Positions 22,749 through 35,000 of a stretch of DNA of 64,000 nt are shown in pieces. Under the pieces are notes generated by a model that was not told the origin of the DNA, ran no database searches, and saw only the letters and a list, made by a program, of their open reading frames with translations. How positions within the stretch are numbered: the stretch's first letter is position 1; every line of letters starts with the position of its first letter. Made by a program: the position numbers and the translations under genes. This DNA is from Limnomonas spitsbergensis (Eukaryota > Chlorophyta > Chlorophyceae > Chlamydomonadales). The stretch covers positions 3,575,001 through 3,639,000 of the forward strand of contig JAYJMM010000009.1 in NCBI GenBank assembly GCA_037349105.1, written 5' to 3'.

Positions 22749-23639
22749 TATTTCGGAAGGATCCGCTGAAATATCTCGCAAGCCCTCAGTCAGTGTAGCC
22801 GTTGTGTAAAGTTCCGGTTTTCCATCCTAATTTGAATTGCGGCCCTGTGTGAAAGCTCGTCTTCGTTGTCTCACAATGTGTTTCGAAATCGCGGAACGAT
22901 CTGTTTTTCGGTAGAGGGATTTTTTCTTTCGCTGCTGAGCGCCATGAGGGACTGGTACCTGAGCATGTCTTTGTGTAATGTCATTGACCTGCGCAAGGCT
23001 TAGCAGGCTTCACTTTTTCTTTTCGGTATCTCCTTCGCTGTGTTTTTCACCAGCCATGATGAGAAGGCCAGGCCTAAGCCCTGAAAATCTGAGCAGGCAG
23101 GAAACTGACCCGCAACAGACTACAGCTCGGTGGCGAGAGAATGAACCCCTTCTGGTATTACAGAAGATATTTGCCCCTTCTGGTATCACAGAAGATATTT
23201 AGGAGACTGACACCAGTGTTCATGACGTTACACCTCTGGGCCCTGCACAAATTAAGCTCGGCCACGCCAGTAAACATAAAGTAAGTCAGGAAAGTCAAGG
23301 GAGAAAGCACAAGAGGAATGAAAGGTCACCTTCCAAACACCAAGAACAACAACAAAAAGGCCAGGCAAACCGTATCCCCTGCACCATTCAAAAAAACAAC
23401 TACAAGTTCCATAAAAGCCAGGGCCAATGACACAAGTGCTTGTTCCTTTCCCACGCCCACTGGTCCTCGCTCCAGCTCCTCCAATGCACCTAGCAGTTCA
23501 CACTTCACAGCACCAGTTGCGCCTTCCGGTGCTCTGCCCGACCGCAGACTGCCTGTCGGCCGCTATGGCAGCCGCCATGAAGGGGCTGCCCTGATGGGCA
23601 GCCGACGCTACCGCCGCGTGGTAGCCTATTATCTTTCCC

Positions 23640-23883
23640 TTTCCTCCCATCCAAACAGCTGGGCACCCCGCGGCCGAGCTTCTTTTAGCAGGGCACAGAG
23701 GTGCAACGTCATTTTACTGCTGCGATGTAAAGGCGCAACACTTGCTGCCAGCAGCCTCTCCTTTTGTTCCTTCCCCCCCCTCTTCCTTTTCGTTTCTTCT
23801 TTTCTCCCTTCTGAACAGTTGGGCGCCCACGCGGCCTTATTTGAGCAGGGCCCAGAGGTGTAACGTCATTGACATGCACTGCG
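23640..23883 (-). repeat. Family F5 terminal-repeat fragments left of LINE 1
   Basis: Two units share a CACGCGGCC or CGCGGCCGAGC block, GAGCAGGGCCCAGAGGTG, TAACGTCATT and (second unit) GACATGCACTGCG. They lie at about 23656-23717 and 23819-23883. The second abuts the 5'-truncated LINE. F5 fragments also occur right of LINE 1, at the 5' end of LINE 2, near 37660 and clustered at 42340-43780. Confidence 0.7.
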
Positions 23884-25404
23884 GGGGGGAAGGCCAAGTG
23901 CATGGCAGCCTGTCAGAATTCAGCCCATCTACAAGAGGGGCGACCCCCTTGACCCCAGTAACTACCGGCACATTGCCATCACGAGCGTGCTGTATGCTAG
24001 CATGCTAACCACCGTTGCTGATCAGTGGGCACGCTTGCATGATCACATCCCTCCTGAACAGTTCGGCTTTCAGCAGCGCCGTAGCACGCTTCATGCTGCT
24101 TTCCTCTTGAGACATGCAGTTCATGCGCAAAGGGCAGCTGCTGGCCGTGGCAAACTGCATGTGGCCTTTGTTGATTTCACCAAGGCCTATGACTGTGTGC
24201 TACATGAGCAGCTTTGGCAACACCTGTCTGAGCGGCTTCACATGCCTTCTTGCTTGTTAAGCGCTGTGCAAGCGCTCTACAAAGGCGCAGTCTACAGGCT
24301 CACATACGGCCATACAAGCACTGGCCCTTGGCCGTGCACCCGCGGTATCAAGCAGGGATGCCCACGTAGCCCCCCCTTTTCAGTCTGTATATCAGCGATC
24401 TGCCGGGCATGATCGCAGCCCAGTGCCCTGCAGAGGGCATTATGCTAAGGGCGGCGGGGCAACGACTCAGGTGCCTCATATGCGGATGATGTCACCCTGC
24501 TAGCCAGCAGCCCGGCAGGGCTGCAGCGCATGCTAGATGCCCTGCATGAGTATGCGGCGGTCAAGGAGCTCCAGGTCAGCGTTAACAAGACAGCGATATT
24601 GGAGTTTGGCAGCCGCTTAGCTGCGCAGCGCCGGCAATCAGCCCATCCTTGCATGTATGTCCCCGATAAGAGAGTGTTGAAGCGTGTCCAGGATTTCAAG
24701 TTCTTGGGCATCATTTAGCACGAGAGCGGCAGCATGAGGAAGGCCATGCAAGTTAAAGAGGTGCCTTTCGCTACCGCGTTGCACCGTGTCCGCCGCATGG
24801 CCGCCAAGGTGCACCTCAGGAATCATCTGCTACACGCATCCGGTTGGCGTCTGTCTATGCAGCGCCTGTGGCCAACTACGGTGGTGTGGTGTGGGCCACC
24901 GATCACCTTAGGCCGCGGCATTGCCTCAAGAGCAAGATGCAGTCCAGCTTCCTCCAGCTTCTGCGCCAGGCTGTAGGGCTACCTCCGTCCGCTGCCAGTT
25001 GGGGGGTCATGAAGGAGCTGCAGATCCAGTCGTTACAGCGAAGTTGGTGGCAGCATGTACTTCGCTTCTACTACGCAGCGGTCGCACCAGCAGCACAGCA
25101 AGACAGCCCACTCATGGCGGCAGCCATGGCGGCCGACATGCTGCTCAATGTCAGGCAGGGCACCGAAATGCGCAATTGGCGCAGTGATTTTCTGGGTGGT
25201 TTTCTGGAGCTGGACCTGAGATCAGCCGATCCCAAACTGCGTCAGACAGCAACTGACCTACAGCTGCTACCTGCCAGAGATGTGCTAGCGCTAGTTGATG
25301 CAGCATACGAGCTGGATGCAGCTGGCAGAGGGGACCCCAGAGATCCTGCCACTGAACACAGGTCTGCGGCCGCCTACCGCACCTGGTTTCAATCTACGGC
25401 TTAA
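23884..25404 (+). pseudogene. LINE 1: 5'-truncated, frameshifted non-LTR retrotransposon reverse transcriptase
   Basis: The segment starts inside the reverse transcriptase fingers domain (IYKRGDPLDPSNYRHIAI). It continues with PPEQFGFQQRRSTLHAAF, LHVAFVDFTKAYDCVLHE (first catalytic Asp) and TRGIKQGCPRSP (template-binding GxKQGCPLSP). It then changes frame twice to reach SYADDVTLLA (catalytic Asp pair, near 24476) and VSVNKTAILEFG. FKFLGII ends at TAG 24716. A C-terminal frame from about 24844 to 25404 completes it. No endonuclease domain remains. Frameshifts and the stop show a dead copy. Clade is uncertain; sequence resembles plant and algal L1-type elements. Confidence 0.85.
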
Positions 25405-25407
25405 TTT

Positions 25408-25478
25408 AGTTAGGCGTCCACGCGGCTGAGCCTTACTTGAGCAGGGCCCAGAGGTGTAACGACATTGTCATGCACTGC
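25408..25478 (-). repeat. Family F5 unit right of LINE 1
   Basis: GGCGTCCACGCGGCTGAGCC, TTGAGCAGGGCCCAGAGGTG then TAACGACATTGTCATGCACT. This is the near-twin of 23819-23883 on the other side of the LINE, so LINE 1 lies between ~65-bp direct repeats. From 25480 to 26429 I see no gene or repeat I can name. Confidence 0.75.
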
Positions 25479-26429
25479 GTCAAAAGCAGCAAAGTGTCAC
25501 AAGTTTGCGGTTGTGCGTTCGCCGCTTGTTCGGTGTGTGTGGAGGTCTAGGGTCCTGTATTGTTTCAGCTTCCTCTTCTCGATTATTATGTACCCCCCGA
25601 GCCAGTATACAGGCATCTGACCAGCGCAAATAGTTTGTTTATTGGACAGGTGAATGCCTATGCCGCCGGGCCGGGTGCTGAGAGGTCTATGATACACAAG
25701 TAGTTCACTGTTCTGTTGCCATAGTGCTGAAAGTGTTTTTGTATTCTAGTTGAGAGTCGGCTGGCTGAGGGGAGAAGTGGGCTTCATGATAACGACTTGC
25801 GAAAATATACATTGAGACTAGGTAGTGATGTTATTATGGAAGTCTCGGGGTGATGGACACACAAATAGGCAGCTGGTATTCGGTACAGCCCTGGCTGTCT
25901 TGTAGGCTCCGTCAGCTTCTGTTTTCCTCTATTTTCAGTAGTTTCAATTTGTTTGGCAGCGTGGACGGCAGGCACAAATTTCAGTTTCATTTTTACATTC
26001 ATTGGAACCACTTGCTTGACAAGTCTTGATCCGAAAGGAATAGTGTGCAATTGATCCGACGGCTTTCAGCTCGCGTAAAATACTAAAAAAAAGGGCTGAG
26101 AAGAGAGGAACTGTTCTATGCAAGCTGCGCGACATAAATCACGAATGTATATCTTCAGTCAAACAGTTCCGTAATCAGAAGATCAGACAATCAACATAAT
26201 CAGCGTCAGTTAGCCAGAGTCCATGGAGGCTTGCTTCAAGACCCAGGTACCAATACAGGAAGTCATTGACAGAGTCATTTGTCAAAGAGGCAAGTTAGCA
26301 GTCGGCTTTATCGAGGACTGCACCTACAATGGCCTCCCATTCTAGTACAGCAATCCGCTATAACACCTAGCGGTTACCAAAGAGTGCGGTGCACCCTACA
26401 CCCTGTCACCAAAATAGTCGGTCAGATAT

Positions 26430-27335
26430 TTACGTGGCAATCATCATGCTCATCATTGCCATCGCAATCGGGTCCTCCATCACAAACTGGCCGCGGGCAG
26501 ACCCACCGGGGAACATCAGAGAGTGGATGTTGAAATAGGTGTTGCCAGCGGCCATCGGTTCCATCACAAGGGCGGGGTTGAACTCGACGGGAGAGACAGA
26601 CAACTTCTCAGCAGTGAGGTACTGGAACGAGCCGTTGAGGGAGGAGACGAACACGGGGACGAGGACCGCGCCGGATGATGTTGCGGAGCCGTTGTGGATA
26701 TGGGCCTGAGAGACGGCCTCGACGAACTGGGCAGAGAACATGACCATGCCGTACGAGCCATTGACGATGATGGCCGTTGCGAAACCCATGGTCTTGGACA
26801 GGGTTGCGTTGGAAGGTACGCCGATGACGTTAGAGGAGTTGAATTCGGCGTTGTAGACGGCGTAGTCGGTCACTTCCAGCTGGCCACGAATGGTACCGTT
26901 CGAAATGTCGCTGGCGGTTTGCATGGTGTGGCAATTGAAGTAGGCACCGGTGGAGCTCAGGAGCTCTGGGGTGATGCCGGTCGCGTTGGGGTTGAAGGTG
27001 AAGTTGGCTGTGATGTGGGGACCGATGTCGAAGGGGTTAAACATGCCGTTAAGGGAAGAGTTGTATGTCCAGACAAGGACAGGGCCGTTCACGGAGGAGT
27101 TTCCGCGGTGGATGTGTGCCATGAAGAACTTGGGGAGCTCGCTGATGATGAAGGTTCCCATGGCGTATGTGCTGTTCATCATTTTGATGTGGACATAGCC
27201 AGTGCCGGTGGAGTTGCTCGGCGTCGGGCCATTCATGCCGCTGAGCTCAGCGTGGTAAGCATAGGGGTACGCATCAGTCGGCACGCTTGCAACCAAGGCC
27301 AATGCAGCAACGATCAGCACTAGAAAGGATGACAT
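26430..27335 (-). CDS. Secreted CHRD-domain protein, 301 aa, intronless
   Basis: The start is ATG 27333-27335, followed by a clear signal peptide (MSSFLVLIVAALALVASV, cleaved around PTDA-YPYAY). Two CHRD-type repeats follow. Each has an AHIH motif (MAHIHRGNSSVNGPVLV near residue 72; SQAHIHNGSATSSGAVLV near 210) and a closing segment with a histidine (YFNCHTMQ..GTIRGQL; YFNIHSLMFPGGSARGQF). This fits the CHRD fold known from chordin and many microbial secreted proteins, where the histidines may bind metal; biochemical role is not known. Many N-x-S/T sequons suggest glycosylation in the secretory pathway. The end AMAMMSMMIAT is mildly hydrophobic. Unlike its neighbours it has no introns, exon-edge echoes or telomere-like repeats, and it sits between two LINE remnants. 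A retrocopy, transferred gene or compact native gene are all possible. Confidence 0.85.
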   Translation of the reverse strand: MSSFLVLIVAALALVASVPTDAYPYAYHAELSGMNGPTPSNSTGTGYVHIKMMNSTYAMGTFIISELPKFFMAHIHRGNSSVNGPVLVWTYNSSLNGMFNPFDIGPHITANFTFNPNATGITPELLSSTGAYFNCHTMQTASDISNGTIRGQLEVTDYAVYNAEFNSSNVIGVPSNATLSKTMGFATAIIVNGSYGMVMFSAQFVEAVSQAHIHNGSATSSGAVLVPVFVSSLNGSFQYLTAEKLSVSPVEFNPALVMEPMAAGNTYFNIHSLMFPGGSARGQFVMEDPIAMAMMSMMIAT

Positions 27336-27435
27336 GTCGCGTTTATTGAACAGATGGGGGCGTGCAATTGCTATATTATCTACTCGCCGATGTGGTGGAC
27401 GAGGGTGCGATGTTAAAAAAGGTTGCGTACTCGTC

Positions 27436-27447
27436 TATTTAATAGGG
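27436..27447 (-). promoter_or_regulatory. Possible TATA-like box of the CHRD gene
   Basis: On the minus strand, CCTATTAAATAG lies about 100 bp before the start codon. It is the best AT-rich core-promoter candidate, but position and spacing to a start site are unproved. From 27450 to 28950 I see no gene; 28400-28610 holds a short GAGGGCTTAGGGATG-type repeat. Confidence 0.25.
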
Positions 27448-28952
27448 TAATTTCGATGCGGGATGGTTTGTGGTTCTGAGTCAGTGTTCCGTATCCACCC
27501 GACAAAGCCCTCCCGCAGTCGGAGTTACTCCTGCAATTTTGTCAGGCGACTGTTGAGCAACTTCTTCAACCGCCACAACGACCAGACGTCGAACAGAATT
27601 CGAAGCGAACTGCAGCGTGAAAAGTGTGACGCCCTCTCCCGATGGCTGCGCCGTGGGTCATCTGGAGGGGGTTGGTAGTAATCTCGTACTGTATTCACCT
27701 GCGAGAAATTAGCGACGCAACTACTGCCAGCCGGCATTTTTTCATGACAGTAACATGTGGCCAGTCTCTAAAATGTGTCGTGACTCGTAAGGGGGACAAC
27801 CCGGGGGAACAACCGTGTTAGCAATCGTGTCACATATACATTTTGCCATAATCATATGACGCACCCTCACTTACGCCAAATGTCATTTACGCCCCTCGCA
27901 GCCAGATTCTGACCGAACTGACCGAAAAATGTTCCAGATGGCAGATAATTTGCATGTACACACCTAAATTTGCGGGTCTGGCGCGACCGAACCAGGACCG
28001 GCCTACTGCCAGTAACAGGGAATGCGGCCCTTGCCCGTGCGATGGGATGCAGCGGACATGTCAATAACGTGGATTATAATGGCACGGGGACAGCTGGGGG
28101 GACCTCTTCTGCTTCCTCCGGTGTAACCCTCTAAATTTAAACGTATGCATAGTTCAAAATATACGTTTCGAATGGACCCCTGCTGCCGAAAGCGATGTTG
28201 TACATTTTAAAACATGCGTCCGTGACTCGAGACAGGCTTTGAGAAGAGGACAGATATAAGGCAGTTACGTGCGTGCATGGCACAAAATGAGGTGGATCTG
28301 TTGGCACAGGCGGGGCCGTTGACGGTTGGCCTGGGTGTCTAACTGTCATCCGCTTGCGAACAGAGACTGCTGTGATATCATTATTATCCCTGTGCAGTCT
28401 TCTGGCAAGAGGGGTCATGTTACTGAGGGCTTGGGGATGAGGGCCTGGGAGTGAGGGCTTAGTGGCCACTGGCCAGTTCAATTCTTTTAAGTTTTCACTG
28501 CCGTCGAGCGGGCATGCCATTTGATGCATGGGACTGGTGCCCGTGACTGAAGGCTTAGGGATGTGGGCTTGGAGTTCAGGGTTTAGGGATGAGGGTTTTG
28601 ACGAGTTTTCTGTGGCCTACAGATATTTGGTGATGTCTGTCAGATTTCAAGCAGTACGCATTTTTACTAACTATGGCAGTAAGCATTGGTTCTGATCCAG
28701 AATTATTGTAAGTGAAGTTTTTGTGAAGTCCAACAGAGCATCACACTTGATGCATGGGACATGTGCCCGTAAACCGGTACAGGCACTTGATACACTAGGA
28801 CAGAAAGCGAAAACCAGTGACCCCCTTGGGCAAGCAACTAGCACACAACCACGACAGTGGCGTGGGAATGAACCCCATAGTGCAGAAGATAAGCCCCAGC
28901 CATAAAACATGACGTGGGTGCAAAATAGTTCGATTGAGCACCGCCTAGAGAC

Positions 28953-30720
28953 TTAGGGGAAAGACAGGAATTTTGGCAAAGTTTTGAGATGATTCTCTCT
29001 TTTCATCATACACTGAAAGATAAAACAACCAAATTTCTTCCAGAAAACATATGCAGAATCCGCTGCATTTAGTTTGCCCCACACTCCATTTGCGTACCGT
29101 TTCATGGCCTCATCCTCGTCCTCTAGGAAACTATGGAAAGTAAGGTTACACAAAAAACGAAGGTCTGTATAGAACGGGCAGTAAATCATGTGAAGCTCAT
29201 CCTCCCGACATTTAAGATTGCAACATCTACAAATCCTCTCGCTATGAGGCACACAGGGTTTCTCAAAGCGCCCCGTCTCAACATTCAGCCAATGCGACCC
29301 CATCCGATACCGGGCTACAGCGAAAATAATATTAGGCTTACTCAAATTGTACCAGAAAGTCTCCTTCACATCACGCTTAATTTGGAACCACTTAGAGAAC
29401 GTACACAATTTGAACCCCGAGCATTCTGAGTCAGGAGTAGCACGTACTGACAGGGCCGTACGTGGCATGTCCCTGGAATTTTTGGAAAGCCACTGATCGC
29501 TAGCTGAATTCACAATGACCTCAATATCCAAAGAGGTATTGGCTGAAGCAGTCAATAAATCAATACCCAGAGTCATCAATATCATAGACAGAAAACCAGC
29601 CCAACAAAGTGAAGTGCCAGCCTTCGCCAAATCACAACTTTCCTGCATGGCCATTTTCACAAGGTCATTGTCAGGCCTCAGATTAATTATATTCCAAAAA
29701 CTCAGGGTCTGCTGAAAAAGACTTCAGATAAGGGGTTCACAGTGCAGTTCACTCATGAGAACATACTCGGCCACAGACTTGAGAAGACCCAGACACTGCC
29801 TAAGGAAACCCTTGTGAATTACCTCCAAATCTCTAGAGAAACCAGTATCTGTCAAGCCGACTCCTTTCGCAAGGAGACCTGGTCCCCGAATTTCACACCC
29901 ATAAAACAGAATAGGCTTCACCAAAGAGTCAAAAAGATGACATTTAATGTGAACATTGTGTATGTCAAGCTCATGACATCTCCGGACCATGGCATACAAA
30001 GCTGCCCTCCCCTTGTTGATACAACGTCTACCTGCTCCCTTCATACCCTCTGCCTCATCAAATAACATACCCAAGTAGATGAAAAAGGGCTTAATATCAA
30101 GAATGCTTCCGTCATAAGACAGAGATGCCAAATGACGGCAATATTTCCGGTTAAAAACAATTGCTTCAGATTTTTTTATATTGACTGTCAAGGCATTGTG
30201 GCGACAAAAAATATGGAGAGCATCAAGAAGTTTTTGCAGATCATCTGGCGATTCAGCGAATAACACCAGATCATCTGCATAAAGTAAAACTCTGACCAAA
30301 GCATGTGAAAGACGGGCGCCAATATCAGGGCACTCACTTGCGACAAACTTCTCGAAACAATCGATAAACAGGCCAAACAATAGAGGGGACAGCGGGTCTC
30401 CTTGTTTAACACCCATAAAGGAGGAGAAACTATCGCCCAGTTTACCACCAACCCGTACACGGATTTGTACATCCTGAAACATCTCCTTCAAACTTTCTAA
30501 AATCCGGCCGTGCACGCCCATGCTCTGTAAACTCCGCCATAGTAAATCTGTGTCAATGCAGTCATATGCCTTGCTAAAATCAATGAAAGCAGCAAAAATC
30601 GTTTTTTGTATGGCTGCTATCATCATGAAACGTTTCACCAATGCAGTTTGCCCACTACTGAGCATCGTTAATCTTTGCCTGCTGGACAGGCGTGTCAAAG
30701 ATGTTAAACATCTCAGGGCC
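28953..30720 (-). pseudogene. LINE 2: 5'-truncated non-LTR retrotransposon with one in-frame stop
   Basis: Starting near 30710 on the minus strand, a single frame reads SSGQTALVKRFMMIAAIQ, FAAFIDFSKAYDCIDTDL (catalytic Asp), SFMGVKQGDPLSPLLFGL, VRVLLYADDLVLFAES (Asp pair), LTVNIKKSEAIVF and IYLGMLFDEAEG. It ends at TGA 29724. The same frame continues to 28953 with SNTSLDIEV-type linker and a CCHC zinc finger (ICRCCNLKC, then ELHMIYC), as at the C-terminus of algal and plant LINEs. The N-terminal endonuclease and finger motifs are missing. Only one visible stop makes it younger than LINE 1. Its truncated 5' end joins a family F5 unit (30690-30755). Confidence 0.88.
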
Positions 30721-30759
30721 CTGCTCAAAAGGCTCGGCCGCGTAGGCTGAGTTTCTGTA

Positions 30760-32061
30760 CCTAGGTGATGAGGCCACGCCCTATCCACCCTGCAATAATA
30801 TCTGCCCCCTGGCAGATGTAGGAACCTCAGCCAGATCAGGGGCCATCTGCAGTTGGGGAGACGCTAATGGTGTGCAAGGTGCATGGCCATTTGATACTCG
30901 TTAACCAGTTATATCAGCACCATTAACAACGTGTTTTTTAGCTGATTGGAACTGACCCCTGCCACCCTTCACCATAATTATGATTTCTCACTGAGAAATT
31001 AAGTATTTACTAGGTTCCGGAGACATGAAGGGGGGGGGGAAAGGGGATGACAGAGGTCGTTGCACATTTGTTCTGATGATGGGGTGAGTGAACAGGTATC
31101 TGGCGGTTAAGTGTCTGGTGAAGCCAGACCTGGAGGAAATGGTCCAGTGGTACAACACCGGTGGTTGCGGCATGCCGGCATTGGAAGTTCCTAACCCCAT
31201 GATTGAGGGAACGAACCCGCCACACGATCCACTCTTTCCTCTCATCTAGGGCACAGTTCCTGCCCCATCTCGGAGGGATGTGGGTATGGTTGCGCCTTGG
31301 ATCAGGTTGGGCGTCCATTTCCTGTTCCCTCACATGGGAGGGTGGCATGGCTGCACTACGAACCTGGCTGTGCATGGTACCTGGAACTGAGCTGGATTTA
31401 AAAATCCAAGGCGCGCCAGGACGCTGATGTCTCCACAGGCTGTTCCCCTCGTATGGGATATTGTTACCACCTGGTAGGACCGGTGCGTTGGTGAATCTGC
31501 ACGGCCTTGATCGGTCCGAGGTGCTGCGCAGCTGCGCTGTATAGAGCAACCTAGCGGTCACGACTCGGAAATACTGCGCAGCTGCGCCCTGCAGTTCGGC
31601 ATTGGTCTCATCGACCGTATGCATCAGGTAGGTTCGTGAGCACCTGATCTCGGGACGTCGATATCAGTTATGTCACAGCTTCTAAGCTGCATTGATTCGG
31701 TGGCCAATTTGACAATTGGCGGTGTATTCTGACAATGGGTAGAGGGCCTGAGATATTTGAGTGCAATGCCTTGGAAAGGCATATGGGAAGAAGCAAGACT
31801 CGCTTTCAGCGTGCTGCCCGGAGGAACACTTGGGTGTTCGATGGATTACTATTTGACGTAAATTATTCATAAAGTTAAGACAGTCAGGTTGTAGAGCGCC
31901 TTTAAAATAGCTCTTTATGGGGATAAGGGGATTGAGGGCATGCCCACGATCGGCGCAGCATCGCGAACCTACTAGGGTCGTCCGCAGTCGCTCCCTCCTT
32001 AACTGTCCACATCTCCTCCTGCCGGCATCCTCCTCCTCGTTCACTGCCAGTATCCACCATC
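30760..32061 (+). other. Intergenic region upstream of Cpn20
   Basis: It holds an unrecognised 204-codon minus-strand open frame (31010-31624; no domain seen, probably chance or decayed repeat). A block near 31206-31250 (GAACCCGCCACACGATC) reappears inverted near 43170. The last ~80 bases before ATG 32062 are pyrimidine-rich (CCTCCTTAACTGTCC, ATCCTCCTCCTCG), a plausible 5'UTR. No clear TATA box is visible. Confidence 0.4.
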
Positions 32062-35000
32062 ATGCAGTTCGCATTGAAGAGCTCTGGGACGAGCCTCAAG
32101 GCCGGCAGCCGCAGCTGCCGCGGCAGCAGTCGGAGCACGATCGTGCGAGCGGAGCCGGTGGCGATTCCTGAGCAATACACAAAGGTGTGAAAACGAAACT
32201 ACGTTGCGGTAGATTTGAACAACAATCGCAGCGGGGGGCGGGAGGAAGGAGGGGGCTGACAATGATGACATCCTTTAAGGTGGTGGGGAATGAGCCCCAG
32301 GTAACCTCTAGATGCCCAAGACAATGAAGGTAAATGTATCGTGAGCACTGCAGACAGTCTCTGATCAACTGCAGCAGGACTAGAACGATCATCCGCCTTG
32401 CCAGATGGCGTCGTGGGGAGATTTTCATCGGGACGACCATGCTCCTTTTTTAACACGGTGGAGCAGCTCCCAGAGCGATCTCGCACTGCACAAAAGCTGA
32501 CCATGCATGTGCGCCGGGAGGGAGGACGCGAAATAGCGATATGTCCCATATCGACGATCATCCATGCACACAGTACCTCAATCCCGGCCCCCTTTCAGCC
32601 GGCTAGCCCAAGCAGCAGGCAACATGTTCCTTCAGGCCAAACTGAAGCTAGTCTGTGATGTAGCTGGCGTTAACTAAAATGAAAGTGTGGAGAGGAAGAG
32701 AACAATGGACGTAGGAAGTGAAACACGGACATCAGGAAGCGATGATCATCCATGCAAAAAATCCTCCCTTCCTTCCATCCTCATCCCCCCGCGCCCCAAC
32801 CCCTTCAGCCCTCACAATGCTTCCGCCCTCCTTCCTTCCTCACTCCCCCGCGCCCCAACCCCTTCAGCCCTCACAATGCTTCCGCCCTCCTTCCTTCCTC
32901 ACTCCCCCCCCCAACCCCTTCCGCCCTCCCCTCATTATCGCTTGGGGATCAGACCCCTAATGATCTCGCATAGGTTGGCCCGCATGGGGATCCCTTTCAT
33001 CTTAATATCGATTGGCAAGCATGTCACAGGCATGAATTGCATCTAATAAAAGAAAGCCACGAACAAGTTTCGTTCTAAACTAAAGATTGAATGTTACTTT
33101 CTAATATTATAATTAAGTGAGCAATATATCAGCATCTATACACGCGCATTGTGCTTGCACTCTGAGCTCTGCCTGCCTGCCTGCCCGCTTGCCATGCTCC
33201 CCCCCCTTTATGTAGATCTCACCAAAGAGGGAGCACGCAGACCCCCACATTTCCCCACATGTCCCTAACCTTATGCCCCCAACTGTATGCCGCTGACCTT
33301 CTTTCCGGGTGCACCCCCACCCCCCTCATGTAGATGTCGCGAAAGGGGGGGGCACGCGGCCCCCCACAGATCCCCACTTGCCCCCAACCGAATGCCCCTG
33401 ACCTTATGCCCGGGTGCCCCCCCCTCCCCCCTCATGTAGATGTCGCCAAAGGGGGAGGGCACGCGGCCTTCCCACAGATCCCCACTTGCCCCCAACTGTA
33501 TGCCCCTGACCTTCTTTCCGGGTGCCCCCCCTCCCCCCTCATGTAGATGTCGCCAAAGGGGGAGGGCACGCGGCCCCCCACAGATCCCCACTTGCCCCTA
33601 ACTGTATGCCCCTGACCTTATGCCCGGGTGCCCCCCCCTCCCCCCTCATGTAGATGTCGCCAAAGGGGGGGGCACGCGGCCCCCCACAGATCCCCACTTG
33701 CCCCTAACTGTATGCCCCTGACCTTATGCCCGGGTGCCCCCTCTCCCCCCTCATGTAGATGTCGCCAAAGGGGGGGCACGCGGCCCCCCACAGATCCCCA
33801 CTTGCCCCCAACTGTATGCCCCTGACCTTATGCCCGGGTTCCCCCTCTCCCCCCTCATGTAGATGTCGCCAAAGGGGGGGGCACGCGGCCCCCCACAGAT
33901 CCCCACTTGCCCCCAACCGTATGCCCCTGACCTTATGCCCGGGTGCCCCCCCTCCCCCCTCATGTAGATGTCGCCAAAGGGGGGGCACGCGGCCTTCCCA
34001 CAGATCCCCACTTGCCCCTAACTGTATGCCCCTGACCTTATGCCCGGGTGCCCCCTCTCCCCCCTCATGTAGATGTCGCCAAAGGGGGGGCACGCGGCCT
34101 TCCCACAGATCCCCACTTGCCCCTTACTGTATGCCCCTGACCTTATGCCCGGGTGCCCCCTCTCCCCCCTCATGTAGATGTCGCCAAAGGGGGACCGCGT
34201 GCTGGTGAAGGTGGCCAAGGAGGAGACCCAGACCCGTGGCGGAATCCTGCTCCCTGTCTCAGCCCAGAAGAAGCCCACATCAGGTGGGTAGTAAGGGGGG
34301 CCTATTAGTAGCTCGCATCAAATGACAGTTTACAGGTTAGAAGTCCATTCTAAGCGAGGGTTCAGGGGTCAGCCAGATTTTTGGAGGGTTTAAGATGGTT
34401 GTAAGGTGGGGTTAGGCCTGCATGAGGTAAGGGTTAAGGTTTGAAAGAGTTCTGTGCCTGCCTGAATCCGGAAACTCAGATACCTTGCCAGCCTAAACCC
34501 TGAACCATGTTGCGTGCCTGCCTAAACCCTGAACCATGTTGCGTGCCAGCCTAAACCCTAAACCATGTTGCGTGCCAGCCTGAACCCTTAACCATGTTGC
34601 GTGCCAGCCTACACCCTAAACCATGTTGCGTACCAGCCTGAACCCTAAACCATGTTGCGAGCCAGCCTACACCCTAAACCATGTTGCGTGCCAGCCTGAA
34701 CCCTTAACCATGTTGCGTGCCAGCCTAAACCCTAAACCATGTTGCGTGCCAGTCTGAACCCTAAACCATGTTGCGTGCCAGCCTGAACCCTAAACCATGT
34801 TGCGTGCCAGCCTGAACCCTACACCATGTTGCGTGCCAGCCTGAACCCTAAACCATGTTGCGTGCCAGCCTACACCCTAAACCATGTTGCGTGCCAGCCT
34901 GAACCCTAAACCATGTTGCGTTCCAGCCTGAACCCTAAACCATGTTGCGTGCCAGCCTGAACCCTAAACCATGTTGCGTGCCAGCCTAAACCCTAAACCA

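Noticed and set aside
23318..23863. 181-codon open frame upstream of LINE 1
   Set aside because: It runs through F5 repeat units and low-complexity CTTTTCC sequence and shows no protein-family feature.
31010..31624. 204-codon minus-strand open frame as a gene
   Set aside because: No recognisable domain, no codon-bias signal by eye, and overlap with the presumed Cpn20 upstream region; left as unsupported.
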